A DNA stretch of 64,000 nucleotides from Streptomyces seoulensis (GTDB taxonomy: Bacteria; Actinomycetota; Actinomycetes; Streptomycetales; Streptomycetaceae): the NCBI RefSeq assembly GCF_004328625.1, contig NZ_CP032229.1:2852001-2916000 (forward strand). The letters are read 5' to 3'. The notes beneath the pieces are model-generated. The model was not told where the DNA came from. It worked only from the letters and a program-made list of their open reading frames with translations, and searched no databases. The stretch's first letter is position 1; each line of letters begins with the position of its first letter. This document shows positions 8,691-17,241 of the stretch, piece by piece. Position numbers and translations under genes: made by a program.

Positions 8691-8843
8691 CAGCACGGAG
8701 ACGACCCGTGCGCCGAGAAGCAGAACGAAGCGCCGTTCGCGCCAGAGGGGGGTGTCCACGGCCCCGCACCCTACGCCCGCCGGATCAACTCCACCGCGTG
8801 TCAGCGCGGTTCGAGCCAGGTGTCGTGCCCGGCAACGTGCTGA

Positions 8844-9473
8844 TCACTTTCCGGCCCCGTACCGCAGCCCGTCCAGCAACAGCCCCAGCATCCGCCCCGT
8901 GTGCCCGTCGTCGTCCTGGGCCGGCAGGGTCAGGTTGGCCACGGCTCGGAGGAGGTCGTTGGGGTCGGTGTCGGTGCGGATGGCGCCGGAGTCGGCCGCC
9001 GCCGCGAGGAGGGACTCCAGTGCGGGGACCAGGCGGAGCTGGAAGTACGACGGGAGGCTGTCGTAGGCCGGGTCACCGGAGTGGAGTGCGGCGCTGAGGC
9101 CGCGCTTGGTGGCGATGAAGTGGGTGAAGCGGAGGAGCCAGCGGCGCAGGGCCTCGACGGGGGCGTGGTCGGCGGCGAGCGCGGGCGCGGCGTCGGCGCA
9201 GGCGTCGACCTCGTGGCGGAAGACGGCCGCGATCAGGTCGGAGCGCTGCGGGAAGTGCCGGTAGAGGGTGCCCGCGCCCACGCCCGCGCGGGCGGTGATC
9301 TGGCGTACGGGCGCGTCCACGCCGGACTCGGCGAACACCTCGGCGGCGGCGGTCAGCAGCGTGTCGACGCTGCGCCGTGCGTCGGCCCGCAGGCGCGGGC
9401 GGGACGGCCCGGCGTCGGTCACGCCCGCCCTCCCCTCGTGCAGGCCCTCCGCCTCACGCCGGTCCTGAGCCAT
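8844..9473 (-). CDS. TetR-family transcriptional repressor
   Basis: A 209-residue repressor. The N-terminal helix-turn-helix is clear: VDTLLTAAAEVFAESGVDAP, then RAGVGAGTLYRHFPQRSDLI (about residues 35-75). The C-terminal domain (LRRWLLRFTHFIATKRG onward) is the ligand and dimer domain. The ATG at MAQDRREAEG is chosen because upstream codons of the longer frame overlap the intergenic operators. It is divergent from an aldo/keto reductase, with two palindromes between them, so it likely represses both genes in response to a small molecule or redox signal. Confidence 0.88.
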   Translation of the reverse strand: MAQDRREAEGLHEGRAGVTDAGPSRPRLRADARRSVDTLLTAAAEVFAESGVDAPVRQITARAGVGAGTLYRHFPQRSDLIAAVFRHEVDACADAAPALAADHAPVEALRRWLLRFTHFIATKRGLSAALHSGDPAYDSLPSYFQLRLVPALESLLAAAADSGAIRTDTDPNDLLRAVANLTLPAQDDDGHTGRMLGLLLDGLRYGAGK

Positions 9474-9494
9474 GTCAGCCCTCCGCTTGCTAAC

Positions 9495-9536
9495 CGGAAC
9501 AGTGTTCCGTATCGTTCTTTCCGGAACACCGTTCCG
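9495..9536. promoter_or_regulatory. Two TetR-type operators between the repressor and the aldo/keto reductase
   Basis: CGGAACA-G-TGTTCCG (9495-9509) and CGGAAC-ACC-GTTCCG (9522-9536) are two palindromes with the same half-site, GGAAC, and centres 27 bp apart. They sit just upstream of the tetR start and about 60-100 bp before the reductase start, as expected for divergent autoregulation. Confidence 0.8.
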
Positions 9537-9594
9537 TTTTCGTGAGCGTAACGCGTCGCGGCGGCCCCTGGCCACCGCGGGTTGGAGGAGACTC

Positions 9595-10632
9595 ATGAAG
9601 TACCGCACGCTGGGCCGGACCGGCATGAAGGTCAGCCCCTACTGCCTGGGCGCGATGATGTTCGGCGCCGTCGGCAACCCCGACCACGACGACTCCGTAC
9701 GCATGATCCACAAGGCGCTGGACGCCGGGATCAACTTCATCGACACCGCCGACATGTACTCGTACGGGGAGTCGGAGGAGATCGTCGGCAAGGCGCTGAA
9801 GGGCCGGCGGGACTCCGTCGTGCTCGCCACCAAGGCGCGGCTGCCGATGAACGGAGACGGCACCGACCCCAACATGCAGGGCGCGTCCCGGCGTTGGCTG
9901 ACCCGGGCGCTGGACGACTCGCTGCGCCGGCTCGGCACGGACCACGTGGACCTCTTCCAGATCCACCGCCCCGACGCGGACACCGACATCGAGGAGACCC
10001 TCTCCGCCCTCACCGACCTGGTGCGCGCGGGCAAGGTCCGCGCGATCGGCACCTCCAGCTACCCCGCCTCCGACATCGTCGAGGCACAGTGGGTCGCCGA
10101 ACACCACCGGCTCCAGCGCTTCCGTACCGAGCAGCCGACGTACTCGCTGCTCAACCGGGGCATCGAGCGCGAGGTGCTGCCGGTGTGCGAGCGGTACGGG
10201 ATGGGGACGCTGATCTACAGCCCGCTGGCCGGGGGCATGCTCACCGGGCGCTACCGCAAGGACCAGGCCCCCGACACCCACCGCTCCACCTACGGCTTCC
10301 GGTACCTGCGCGACGAGCGGCGGCTGGACACCGTGGAGCGGCTGATCCCGGTCGCCGAGGAGGCCGGTGTCTCGCTGACCCACCTCGCGCTGGCCTTCGT
10401 GATCAGCCACCCCGGAGTCACCTCCGCGATCATCGGCCCGCGCACCATGGAGCAGCTCGACGACCTCCTCGCGGGTGACAAGGTCACGCTGTCCGACGAG
10501 ATCCTGGACCGTATCGACGCGATCGTCCCGCCCGGTACGGACGTCGGCGCCCTCGACATGGAGTACGCCCCGCCCGCGATCACCGAGGCGCACCTGCGGC
10601 GCCGGTGGGCCGGGGAGCGGTCGGCCGCCTGA
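9595..10632 (+). CDS. Aldo/keto reductase
   Basis: A 345-residue NADPH-dependent oxidoreductase with a TIM-barrel fold. The catalytic tetrad is visible: D50 and Y55 in FIDTADMY, K80 in LATKA, and H124 in LFQIHRPD. The C-terminal cofactor-binding region contains SAIIGPRTMEQLDDLL. The sequence style (MKYRTLGRTGMKVSPYCLGAM) is that of the large AKR family related to YajO and tas-like reductases; the substrate is unknown. The ATG has GGAGGAG six bases upstream, so the longer upstream frame is not used. Control by the divergent TetR gene is likely. Confidence 0.92.
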   Translation: MKYRTLGRTGMKVSPYCLGAMMFGAVGNPDHDDSVRMIHKALDAGINFIDTADMYSYGESEEIVGKALKGRRDSVVLATKARLPMNGDGTDPNMQGASRRWLTRALDDSLRRLGTDHVDLFQIHRPDADTDIEETLSALTDLVRAGKVRAIGTSSYPASDIVEAQWVAEHHRLQRFRTEQPTYSLLNRGIEREVLPVCERYGMGTLIYSPLAGGMLTGRYRKDQAPDTHRSTYGFRYLRDERRLDTVERLIPVAEEAGVSLTHLALAFVISHPGVTSAIIGPRTMEQLDDLLAGDKVTLSDEILDRIDAIVPPGTDVGALDMEYAPPAITEAHLRRRWAGERSAA

Positions 10633-10635
10633 GGG

Positions 10636-11121
10636 TCAGTCCGCCGGGTGCCGGCCGAGCCACTCCCGCAGGGCGGTGAAGTCGGCCGGAGTCAGCCCGT
10701 AGTCGTGGTCCACGCGGTGCAGCAGGGCAGGGGCGGGGTGGTGGACGGCGACGTAGGCCCGGTCGGCCTCGGTGATCTCGTCGTCGATCCAGACGAACGG
10801 CCGGCCCGCCGCGAACTCCACCAGCGGGCGCGTCTTCCAGTGCAGCAGCGTGGGCGGCTCGTCCTCGTCCGGCCACGGCACCACCGGCAGCCGGGGCAGC
10901 CCCAGCCACGGCCCGACCACCGCGTTGGCGTCATCCAGCCAGGTCGAGGCCCACACCAGCTCGCACCCCAGCTCCAGCAGCCGCGCCCCGAGCCCCGGAT
11001 CGACCCGGCCCAGCAGCGGATGCCCGCCCGTGCCGCAGTCGCGCTCGAACACCGGGTACGCGCCGTCGGGGGCGCCGAAGGGGATGAGCGGACCGTCGAT
11101 GTCGAGAAAGAGCAGCATCAC
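10636..11121 (-). CDS. HAD-like hydrolase-type small protein
   Basis: A 161-residue protein beginning LLFLDIDGPLIPFG, which resembles the DxDG nucleophile motif of HAD phosphatases (D7 and D9). It continues with ELVWASTWLDDANAVVG and ends with FVWIDDEITEADRAYV, a plausible acidic motif IV. The length is near the lower limit for HAD enzymes without a cap. The phosphate-binding lysine is not obvious, so activity is uncertain. GTG and ATG starts are adjacent. The gene begins three bases after the stop of the kinase-like gene (TGAGGGGTGATG), implying coupled translation. It converges on the reductase gene with a 3-bp gap. Confidence 0.72.
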   Translation of the reverse strand: MMLLFLDIDGPLIPFGAPDGAYPVFERDCGTGGHPLLGRVDPGLGARLLELGCELVWASTWLDDANAVVGPWLGLPRLPVVPWPDEDEPPTLLHWKTRPLVEFAAGRPFVWIDDEITEADRAYVAVHHPAPALLHRVDHDYGLTPADFTALREWLGRHPAD

Positions 11122-11124
11122 CCC

Positions 11125-12237
11125 TCAGCATCGGCCATCCACCGGCGCCGGGCCAGAAGACGGCGCGGACGCCTGCGCCGCGTGCCACCGTGCCAGCGCG
11201 TCGGCCACCCGCCCCGCCTCCGGCACCTCCACCACACCCAGCGGGCGCGCCCCCCTCGCCAGGATCTCCCGCAGCTTCACCGCGAGGGACGCGACCGGCG
11301 GCGCGGTCGGGGACTCCAGGGCCAGGGCCGAGCGGATGACGTCCGTGAAGACGGACTGGGCCCGCTTGTAGGCGAGCAGGGGTGCCAGGTCGTCCGCCCA
11401 GCCGCGCACGCCGCGCGGGCGGACGGCGCGGACGGTGGTGTGCCAGCGGGCGGCGATCTCGCGGGACTGGGCCGCCGGGTAGCGCATGAGATGGAGGTGG
11501 GTGGCGAGGTCGTACAGGGGGTCGCCGACCATGGCCAGTTCCCAGTCGATGGTCCAGAGGCGGTCCACCGGATCGACGATGAAGTTCTCGCGGTGCAGAT
11601 CGGCGTGGAGGAGGCAGAAGGGGCGCCGGGACAGCCCGTGCACATGGGCCCGCAGATGCTTGAACGAGGTCTCGGTGAGGCCGAGTTCGGCGAAGAGGCG
11701 CTCGAAGCGGTCGAGGTTGCGGCGGTAGACGCGGTGCTCGGTGAAGTGGACGAGCCGCTCCAGGAAGCCGTCGCTGTCGCCGTCCGCCGGGCGGTCCTCG
11801 GCGCCGCAGCGCCGCTCGGCGGTGACGTCGTCCGGGCCGATCGCGGCCAGCTTGCCGAACAGCTCGGTGATCTGGCGGCACATCCCCTCCGGCACCTCGG
11901 TGCCGGAGGGGTGGAGCGTGCCGAGGGTGGCGCCCTCGATGAACCGCATCAGCCGCATCCCGCCGACCTCCACCAGGCCGGGGACGCGCGGCACCCGGTC
12001 GCCGAGCGCGGTGAGCAGGCGTTCCTCCGAGGCGAAGCAGCGCCGGTCGAACCAGAGCAGCCCGTCGCGGGGCTCCCGGCACTTCCACCGCCCCGGATGC
12101 AGCCGGGCCGCCTCGCCGGCCAGCGGGAAGACGTACGTCTCGTGGTGGTAGCCCTGGAGCGGGCCCTCGACCACCTTGTCGTCGCCGCTGGCCCCGGCCG
12201 CGTTCAGCCGGGCAATCGAAACCGTTTCGGGGGACAT
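11125..12237 (-). CDS. Aminoglycoside phosphotransferase (APH)-family kinase-like protein
   Basis: A 370-residue protein with the APH/choline-kinase fold. The catalytic loop is LLHADLHRENFIVD (Brenner-type HxDxxxxN) and the metal-binding motif is TIDWELAMVGDPLYDLA. The N-lobe carries RLMRFIEGATLG. Family members phosphorylate small alcohols or sugars, and only some give drug resistance, so no resistance role is claimed. The ATG at MSPETVSIARL is preferred to a longer frame because upstream sequence is non-coding in character. It forms a likely operon with the small HAD-like gene downstream. Confidence 0.85.
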   Translation of the reverse strand: MSPETVSIARLNAAGASGDDKVVEGPLQGYHHETYVFPLAGEAARLHPGRWKCREPRDGLLWFDRRCFASEERLLTALGDRVPRVPGLVEVGGMRLMRFIEGATLGTLHPSGTEVPEGMCRQITELFGKLAAIGPDDVTAERRCGAEDRPADGDSDGFLERLVHFTEHRVYRRNLDRFERLFAELGLTETSFKHLRAHVHGLSRRPFCLLHADLHRENFIVDPVDRLWTIDWELAMVGDPLYDLATHLHLMRYPAAQSREIAARWHTTVRAVRPRGVRGWADDLAPLLAYKRAQSVFTDVIRSALALESPTAPPVASLAVKLREILARGARPLGVVEVPEAGRVADALARWHAAQASAPSSGPAPVDGRC

Positions 12238-12375
12238 GGCCCGTTCTCTCGCCGTGCGCCCTGCCGAAAGGGGCGGAAGTGGCAGCACGGTACCGCCTCG
12301 GGAGCGGGTCCCGGCCCCACGACTCCGGGCTGGTTCCCCCGTACCGGGGACCGGGTGCACGCGCGTACGAGGTCG

Positions 12376-13140
12376 CTAGCCGCGCAGGGCCAGCAGCAGG
12401 GGTTCCAGGGAGGTGAGGACCGTGTCGGCGCCCGAGGCGCGGAGCTGTTTGGCCCGGCGCTCGCCGGTCGCGAAGCCGAGGAAGCGCACCCCGGCCCGCT
12501 CGGCGGCGACGAGGTCGGTGGGCGAGTCCCCGATCATCAGCGCGGACCCGGGGGCGGCGCCCAGCGCGGCGAGGGCCCGGTCCAGGCAGTACGGGTCGGG
12601 CTTGAGGCGGTGCAGCTCGGCGGTGCGGCCGTAGATGTGCGGGGCGAAGCAGCCGGTCAGGCCGCGGTCGGCGAGGTAGGCGTGGACCACGCGCGGGGAG
12701 TTGTTGGTGGTGACGGCCAGCCGGGAGCCGACGGCGGCCCAGGTGCGGATCAGCGGGTCGGCGTACGGGGTCGGCCACGCGGAGGCGGCGGCCAGCAGCT
12801 CGTCCTGGGTGAGGCGTTCCTCCAGCTCGGCGACGAGATCGCTGCCGGGGTGGCGGCGGTCCACCGCGCGCAGCACCACCTGCGGGTCCAGCGTCTCCCG
12901 CTCGTCCTCGGTGAGCAGTCCGCGCAGTCCGCGCCCGGCCAGCCACTCCACCAGCCCGGCCGCGACCCGCTCGGCGCGGTGCCGGGCGAAGAGGCGGCAG
13001 ACCGGGCCGTCGAAGTCCCAGAGGACGACTCGCGCGCCGATCAGTTCCCGTAGCTTTCCGGTCCCCTGGTCGCTCTTTTCCTCGACCGATTCGGTCGCCA
13101 CCAGCTCATGCTGCGTCGTTTCCGGCGTCTCAGAAGTCAC
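12376..13140 (-). CDS. HAD-family hydrolase (phosphatase-like)
   Basis: A 254-residue HAD hydrolase: motif I VVLWDFDGPVCRLF with the nucleophile aspartate, motif II LAVTTNNS, motif III lysine in RLKPDPYCLDRALA, and motif IV MIGDSPTDLVAAERAGV. A cap domain fills the space between motifs I and II. Its GTG start overlaps the TAG stop of the GntR gene by one base (TAGTG), so the two are translationally coupled. The phosphatase may act on a metabolite sensed by that regulator, but the substrate is unknown. Confidence 0.88.
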   Translation of the reverse strand: MTSETPETTQHELVATESVEEKSDQGTGKLRELIGARVVLWDFDGPVCRLFARHRAERVAAGLVEWLAGRGLRGLLTEDERETLDPQVVLRAVDRRHPGSDLVAELEERLTQDELLAAASAWPTPYADPLIRTWAAVGSRLAVTTNNSPRVVHAYLADRGLTGCFAPHIYGRTAELHRLKPDPYCLDRALAALGAAPGSALMIGDSPTDLVAAERAGVRFLGFATGERRAKQLRASGADTVLTSLEPLLLALRG

Positions 13141-13991
13141 TAGGAGAGTGTCAGGTCCGTCGTGATGGTTTCCCAGAGGGCGTCGAACCACTTCTGCGAC
13201 TGTTCCACGAAGGAGGCGTCCCGTTGGCCCGACCGCTTCTCGAAGGAGAACAGCATCGACTCCGAGCCCAGGGTGTCGAACATCTCCAGGGTGCCGGTGT
13301 CGGTGGCCTCCTCGCGCCGGGTGACCATGTAGTACGCGTACAGCGCCTCCGCGCCGTTGAGCAGGTACAGCTTGGCCGGCGGGGTGAAGGGCAGGGCGCG
13401 GAAGGTGACGTGGACGTCGATGCCGTGCGTGGCGCGCAGGGCGTTGAGGTTGTACTGGAGCACCTGCCCCTGGGCGTTGCGCATCGCCAGCCAGCGCCGG
13501 TGGACCGGGTCCGCGTCGTCGCCGCCGGGGTCCACCGGGACCGGGAAGGCGAGGCTGATGTCGCGCGAGGGCAGCAGGACGCGTACGTCGATGCGCTCGG
13601 GGCGCACCCGGCCCTCGTGGATCAGCCGCAGCGGCTCGCCGAGGGCGGGGATCAGGCTCTGCGCGGTGAGGCAGACGGCGTCCACGCGGACGTGCGGCGC
13701 GGTGAACGCCTCCGCCAGCCGGTGGGCGAGGGCGACCATCGTGGGCTGGGGGCCGTCCTGCGCGGGGGCGGGCTCCGCGACGCGCGGCGGGCTGCCCTTG
13801 GTGACACCGGTGAGCAGACCCTCGTCGTGCAGCAGGCGCAGCGCCTGGCGGACCGCGCCGCGCTCCACGCCGAACTCCTCGGCCAGTTCCGCCTGGGTGG
13901 GCAGCCGCTCGCCCGCCCGCAGCTCACCGGCGCGGATACGGGCGCGCAGGGCGTCGGCGATCTCCTGGGCGGTGAACCGTCTGCCGCTCAC
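13140..13991 (-). CDS. GntR-family transcriptional regulator (paralogue 1, coupled to a HAD hydrolase)
   Basis: A 283-residue regulator. The winged helix (about residues 5-70) has IADALRARIRAGELRAGERL, PTQAELAEEFGVERGAVRQAL and a wing ending GSPPRVA. The C-terminal domain of about 200 residues, with HVRVDAVCLTAQSL, LPSRDISLAFPVPVD, LRATHGIDVHVTFRALPFTP and KLYLLNGAEALYAYY, is shared almost in full with the next gene. It is not a typical FadR or UTRA domain that I can name. The chosen GTG (VSGRRF) has AGGAGA eight bases upstream; other GTGs lie 6 and 18 bases earlier. It is coupled to the following HAD gene. Confidence 0.85.
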   Translation of the reverse strand: MSGRRFTAQEIADALRARIRAGELRAGERLPTQAELAEEFGVERGAVRQALRLLHDEGLLTGVTKGSPPRVAEPAPAQDGPQPTMVALAHRLAEAFTAPHVRVDAVCLTAQSLIPALGEPLRLIHEGRVRPERIDVRVLLPSRDISLAFPVPVDPGGDDADPVHRRWLAMRNAQGQVLQYNLNALRATHGIDVHVTFRALPFTPPAKLYLLNGAEALYAYYMVTRREEATDTGTLEMFDTLGSESMLFSFEKRSGQRDASFVEQSQKWFDALWETITTDLTLS

Positions 13992-14087
13992 TGCCACGTT
14001 CTCCTGGGTCACGACCAAACGGTACAACCTCAGCCCATCTACGGGCAGTTGTCGGCAAGTAGCTGCCAAGTGCGGACTAACGAGTAA

Positions 14088-14104
14088 GAGTTGGCCGCCA
14101 ACTC
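14088..14104. promoter_or_regulatory. 17-bp palindrome upstream of GntR paralogue 1
   Basis: GAGTTGGC-C-GCCAACTC has perfect 8-bp arms around one base and lies about 97 bp before the GntR start. The same palindrome (six of eight or more arm bases shared) occurs at the matching place upstream of paralogue 2, so it is probably the operator of these regulators. Confidence 0.75.
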
Positions 14105-14106
14105 GG

Positions 14107-15009
14107 TCAGCCCAGCACCAGTTCCGAACTGATCGTCCCCCACAGCGCGTCGAACCAGAGCCGGGACTGCGCGACGAACTCGGTGTCCCGCTCCCCCGCC
14201 CCCCGCGCGAAGGCGAACAGCATCGACCGGGTGCCCTCGGCGTCGTACAGCGTCAGATGCTCCGGGCCGATGTCCCGCTCCCGCCGGGCCAGCGTGTAGT
14301 ACGCGAACAGCGCCTCGGAGCCGTTGAGCAGATACAGCTTGACCGGCGGGGTGAAGGGCAGCGCGCGGAAGCGGACCCGGACGTCTATGCCGTGCGTGCC
14401 GCGCAGCGCGAGCAGGTTGTGCCGGAGCACCTGGCCCTGGGCGTTGCGCTGAGCAAGCCAGCGACGGTGCAGCAGATCGGTGTCGGCGGCGTCCACCGGC
14501 GCGGGGAAGGCGAGGGCGATGTCGCGGCTCGGCAGCAGCAGCCGTACGTCGATCTTGGCCGGTTTCAGCCCTCCCGCATGGATCTGCCGCAGCGGTTCCC
14601 CGATGGCGAGGGTGAGCGAGACGGACGTCAGGCACAGGGCGTCCACGCGGACGTGCGGGACCGCGAAGGCGGCCGCGACGCGGGGCGCGAGGCCCGCCAT
14701 CGTGGGCTGCGGCGGCGCGGCCGGGCCGACCGCGCCGGGCGGGACGGCCACCGTGGCGGGGCTGCCCTGCGACGATCCGGCGAGCAGCCGCTCCACCCGC
14801 AGGATGCGCAGCGCCTCACGGACCGTGCCGCGCTCGACCCCGAACTCCTCGGCCAGCTCCGCCTGGGTGGGCAGCCGTTCGCCGGGGCGCAGCACACCGG
14901 TGTCGATACGGGTGCGCAAGGTGTCGGCCACCACGCGAGAGGTGACGCGGGAGGGCTGTGACCGTGGTGACCTGTTCCGCCCAGTGGCGGAGACGTGTTC
15001 CGGGTCCAC
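14107..15009 (-). CDS. GntR-family transcriptional regulator (paralogue 2)
   Basis: A 300-residue regulator clearly paralogous to the gene at 13140-13991. The winged helix reads VVADTLRTRIDTGVLRPGERL and PTQAELAEEFGVERGTVREAL; the C-terminal domain repeats HVRVDALCLTS, LPSRDIALAFPAPVD, LRGTHGIDVRVRFRALPFTP and KLYLLNGSEALFAYY. Tandem duplication followed by divergence is the simplest origin. Start choice is between a TTG two codons upstream and this GTG (VDPEHVSATG); neither has a good ribosome site. Its upstream region carries the same operator-like palindrome as paralogue 1. Confidence 0.83.
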   Translation of the reverse strand: MDPEHVSATGRNRSPRSQPSRVTSRVVADTLRTRIDTGVLRPGERLPTQAELAEEFGVERGTVREALRILRVERLLAGSSQGSPATVAVPPGAVGPAAPPQPTMAGLAPRVAAAFAVPHVRVDALCLTSVSLTLAIGEPLRQIHAGGLKPAKIDVRLLLPSRDIALAFPAPVDAADTDLLHRRWLAQRNAQGQVLRHNLLALRGTHGIDVRVRFRALPFTPPVKLYLLNGSEALFAYYTLARRERDIGPEHLTLYDAEGTRSMLFAFARGAGERDTEFVAQSRLWFDALWGTISSELVLG

Positions 15010-15095
15010 GGACAAAGGCTACAACTTCCCGCCATCTTCCGGCAGTTCGCGGGATGATGGTTATGAGCCGCTTCCACGCGGCTATAACTACAGTG

Positions 15096-15112
15096 AAGTT
15101 GGCAGCCAACTT
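15096..15112. promoter_or_regulatory. 17-bp palindrome upstream of GntR paralogue 2
   Basis: AAGTTGGC-A-GCCAACTT has perfect 8-bp arms around one base and is centred about 95 bp before the chosen GTG. It matches the palindrome at 14088-14104 in sequence, symmetry and distance from the start. Confidence 0.75.
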
Positions 15113-15202
15113 GACCGACATGGTCGAGCTTTCCGGCGGTTGGCCGACCGGGTTCCCCTCCGGAGGGGAGCCGGGAGCCCGGCAGGGGGCGGCCACGGGA
15201 GC

Positions 15203-15271
15203 GCACAGCCACAACTGAACACCCGCACAGCCACAACCGAACAGCGTCAGCGCACAGCCACAACAGAACAG
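15203..15271. repeat. Three imperfect copies of CACAGCCACAACNGAACA
   Basis: Copies begin at 15203, 15226 and 15253, that is, 23 and 27 bp apart. They lie in the roughly 310-bp gap between the GntR gene and the Eis-type gene. No ORF or hairpin explains them, and the gap otherwise shows only the palindrome at 15096. Confidence 0.65.
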
Positions 15272-15318
15272 CTACGGATGCACGGCCGCCGGCACGGCAG
15301 GAGGCGACCGGGGTCAGG

Positions 15319-16557
15319 TCAGAAGGAGTCCGGGCACCACGGGCGCACGGACGTGCGGAACAGCGCGTCCGCCGCCCGCGCGGCACCCTCCCGCTCCTCC
15401 TGGACGCGCCCCAGCGCCGCCAGCCGTGCCAGCGAGCCGTCGCCGAGCCACACCGTGGCCAGCTCGGCCACCGGCAGCGTCAGCTCGGCGGACGCGCCGC
15501 CCGCCGGGGTGCAGGACGCGCCCTCGGGGGACGCCTCCAGCCGGTAGCGCCCGCCCGCCGTGCCGTCCTCGTCCAGCACCTCGAGCACCAGCGACCCGGA
15601 CCGCTCGTAGCTCCGTGCCTCCAGCGCCCGTACGACGTCCAGCAGCCGCAGCCAGAGCCAGTCCGTGTGCGTCTCGACGCGGGCCGCGCGGGCGTCGGGC
15701 AGCAGGAGGGGGAGCAGGGAGTCGGGGGCCCGCCAGCCGCTCTTGACGTGAGCGATCCAGTCGATCGAGCACAGGTAGCGCCACAGCGCGGTCTCGGCCG
15801 CCGGGGTCGCGGCGGTCAGCCACTCCACCTTGGCCGCGTTGTCCGGCTGCTGCCCCTCCCACTTGGCCTCGCAGCGGTACGCCACCAGGCCCTCGGCCTC
15901 GCCGGACGCCGACCGGTACACCGCGTAGAACGGCTCGGTCCAGTCCCGGCCGAAGCGGGCGACCCCGGTACGGGCGTCCCACCACAGCTCGTCCCGGCCG
16001 ATCGCGCCCGGCGTCACCGCACGCACCCGCTCGGACAGCTTCGGGCCCAGCGCGCGCACCTCGGCGCCGTCCACCAGGTCGATCCGGGCCCCGTCCTCGG
16101 GACCCGCCCAGCGCGGGTCGAGACCCGAACGGCCCACGTCCACCGTCCAGTTGGTCGCCCAGGTGGCGGGGCCGAAGCCGTGCTTGCCGTAGATCGGGTA
16201 CTCGGCGGCGATCAGGGTGGCGATCACGTCCCCGCGCTCCCGCGCGGCCGCCAGGTCCTCGCGCATCATGCGCGTGAGCAGGCCGCGGCGGCGGTGCGTC
16301 GGGGAGACGGTGACGTTGGAGATCGCGTTCGACGGGACGTACGCGCCGCCGGGCGCGGTGACCTCCTGGGCGAAGGAGCGGAAGGTGCCCACGCAGCGGG
16401 CGCCGTCGAAGGCACCGAGCAGGCGGCCCGGCTGGAACTGCCTGAGCCTCGCGGCACGCTGCTCCGGAAGGAGCACCGGGTCCTGGAGGAAACCGGTGTC
16501 CAGGGCGCGGTGCCAGTTGTCGAACTCGTCCTCGGCCACGGGGCGTACGTCGATCAT
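15319..16557 (-). CDS. Eis-family GNAT N-acetyltransferase
   Basis: A 412-residue protein of the 'enhanced intracellular survival' type. The N-terminal GNAT domain holds the acetyl-CoA loop [15 protein letters not shown] (V/I-x-x-x-x-R-x-x-G-x-L form). A second, degenerate GNAT domain and an SCP2-like C-terminal domain ([15 protein letters not shown]) follow. The chain ends WCPDSF; in Eis enzymes the free C-terminal carboxylate of the last Phe serves as the general base, and that residue is kept. Mycobacterial Eis acetylates aminoglycosides and a host protein; the Streptomyces substrate is not known. ATG is at the usual MIDVRPV. Confidence 0.9.
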   Translation of the reverse strand: MIDVRPVAEDEFDNWHRALDTGFLQDPVLLPEQRAARLRQFQPGRLLGAFDGARCVGTFRSFAQEVTAPGGAYVPSNAISNVTVSPTHRRRGLLTRMMREDLAAARERGDVIATLIAAEYPIYGKHGFGPATWATNWTVDVGRSGLDPRWAGPEDGARIDLVDGAEVRALGPKLSERVRAVTPGAIGRDELWWDARTGVARFGRDWTEPFYAVYRSASGEAEGLVAYRCEAKWEGQQPDNAAKVEWLTAATPAAETALWRYLCSIDWIAHVKSGWRAPDSLLPLLLPDARAARVETHTDWLWLRLLDVVRALEARSYERSGSLVLEVLDEDGTAGGRYRLEASPEGASCTPAGGASAELTLPVAELATVWLGDGSLARLAALGRVQEEREGAARAADALFRTSVRPWCPDSF

Positions 16558-16621
16558 GGGGCCACGGTAGGCGCGGGACCCGGCAGGTGTCGCGCGTATT
16601 TCCCGCGCCCGGGTACGGGAC

Positions 16622-16651
16622 GGGTCCGGGTAAGGGTCCGGGTCCGGGTCC
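16622..16651. repeat. Tandem hexamers GGGTCC
   Basis: Five consecutive hexamers read GGGTCC, GGGTAA, then GGGTCC three times, between the Eis-type gene and rsiG, ending two bases before the rsiG stop codon. They are probably a slippage-prone microsatellite; they could form a G-rich secondary structure. Confidence 0.7.
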
Positions 16652-16653
16652 GC

Positions 16654-17241
16654 TCAGGCCAGCAGGTCGTCCACCTGGGCCTCGCCGGCGCGGTACCGGC
16701 GCGCGACCTCGCCGCCGCAGTCGTCGGCGGTGCGCTGGAGGCCCTGGCGGCGGTGGGAGATCTCCTGCTCGTACCCGGTCAGCCGGCCCATCGCGGCCGC
16801 CAGCTCGGCGTCCGTACGGGCGGTGAGGTCGGACAGCTCGACCTCGGCGAGCATCTCCGCCGCGAGCTTGCCGTACTCCTCACTGTAGGGGGTGCCGAGG
16901 GTGACATGGCGGGCGGAGGAGCGGTGGCGGGCCGGGGCGTCGGCGAGGATCTCCGACAGCCGCTCCACCACGGACCCGTCCACCGGCGCCGGTACCCGCT
17001 CCCCGCCCCGGCGGGCCAGCTCGGCGCGCAGGATGTCGATCCGGCCCTGGAGCAGCCGCCTGACGTAGCTGAGGTCGGCCTCCTCGCGCAGGGCGTCCCG
17101 GCGCAGCGCGCGCAGCTCGGGCAGGCTCAGCGGGGCCAGGACGCTCGCGGCGGACTCCTCGGGTGTCGGGCTCGGCGGGCTCTCGGCGCGCTGTGCGGGC
17201 GGCCGGTGCGTGACCGGACCACTGGTGCTCGGTGTGCTCAT
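16654..17241 (-). CDS. rsiG: RsiG, c-di-GMP-dependent anti-sigma factor of WhiG
   Basis: A 195-residue helical protein. The published c-di-GMP-binding signature of RsiG, E(X)3S(X)2R(X)3Q(X)3D, occurs twice: E54-S58-R61-Q65-D69 ([16 protein letters not shown]) and E158-S162-R165-Q169-D173 ([16 protein letters not shown]). In Streptomyces, RsiG bound to c-di-GMP sequesters the sporulation sigma factor WhiG, linking the second messenger to the switch from aerial growth to spores. The N-terminal 40 residues are Pro/Ser-rich and probably disordered. The ATG (MSTPSTSG) has GAGGGGAC about 11 bases upstream. It is divergent from dtd. Confidence 0.92.
   Translation of the reverse strand: MSTPSTSGPVTHRPPAQRAESPPSPTPEESAASVLAPLSLPELRALRRDALREEADLSYVRRLLQGRIDILRAELARRGGERVPAPVDGSVVERLSEILADAPARHRSSARHVTLGTPYSEEYGKLAAEMLAEVELSDLTARTDAELAAAMGRLTGYEQEISHRRQGLQRTADDCGGEVARRYRAGEAQVDDLLA

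Noticed and set aside
8795..8843. tRNA-like GGTTCGAGCC near the end of the GNAT remnant
   Set aside because: No T-stem, acceptor stem or anticodon arm can be formed around it.
11125..12237. Aminoglycoside-resistance gene
   Set aside because: Only the general APH fold is visible; the family covers many small-molecule kinases, so resistance is not supported.
16622..16651. Telomere-like or CRISPR-like repeat
   Set aside because: Five 6-bp units without spacers are only a microsatellite.
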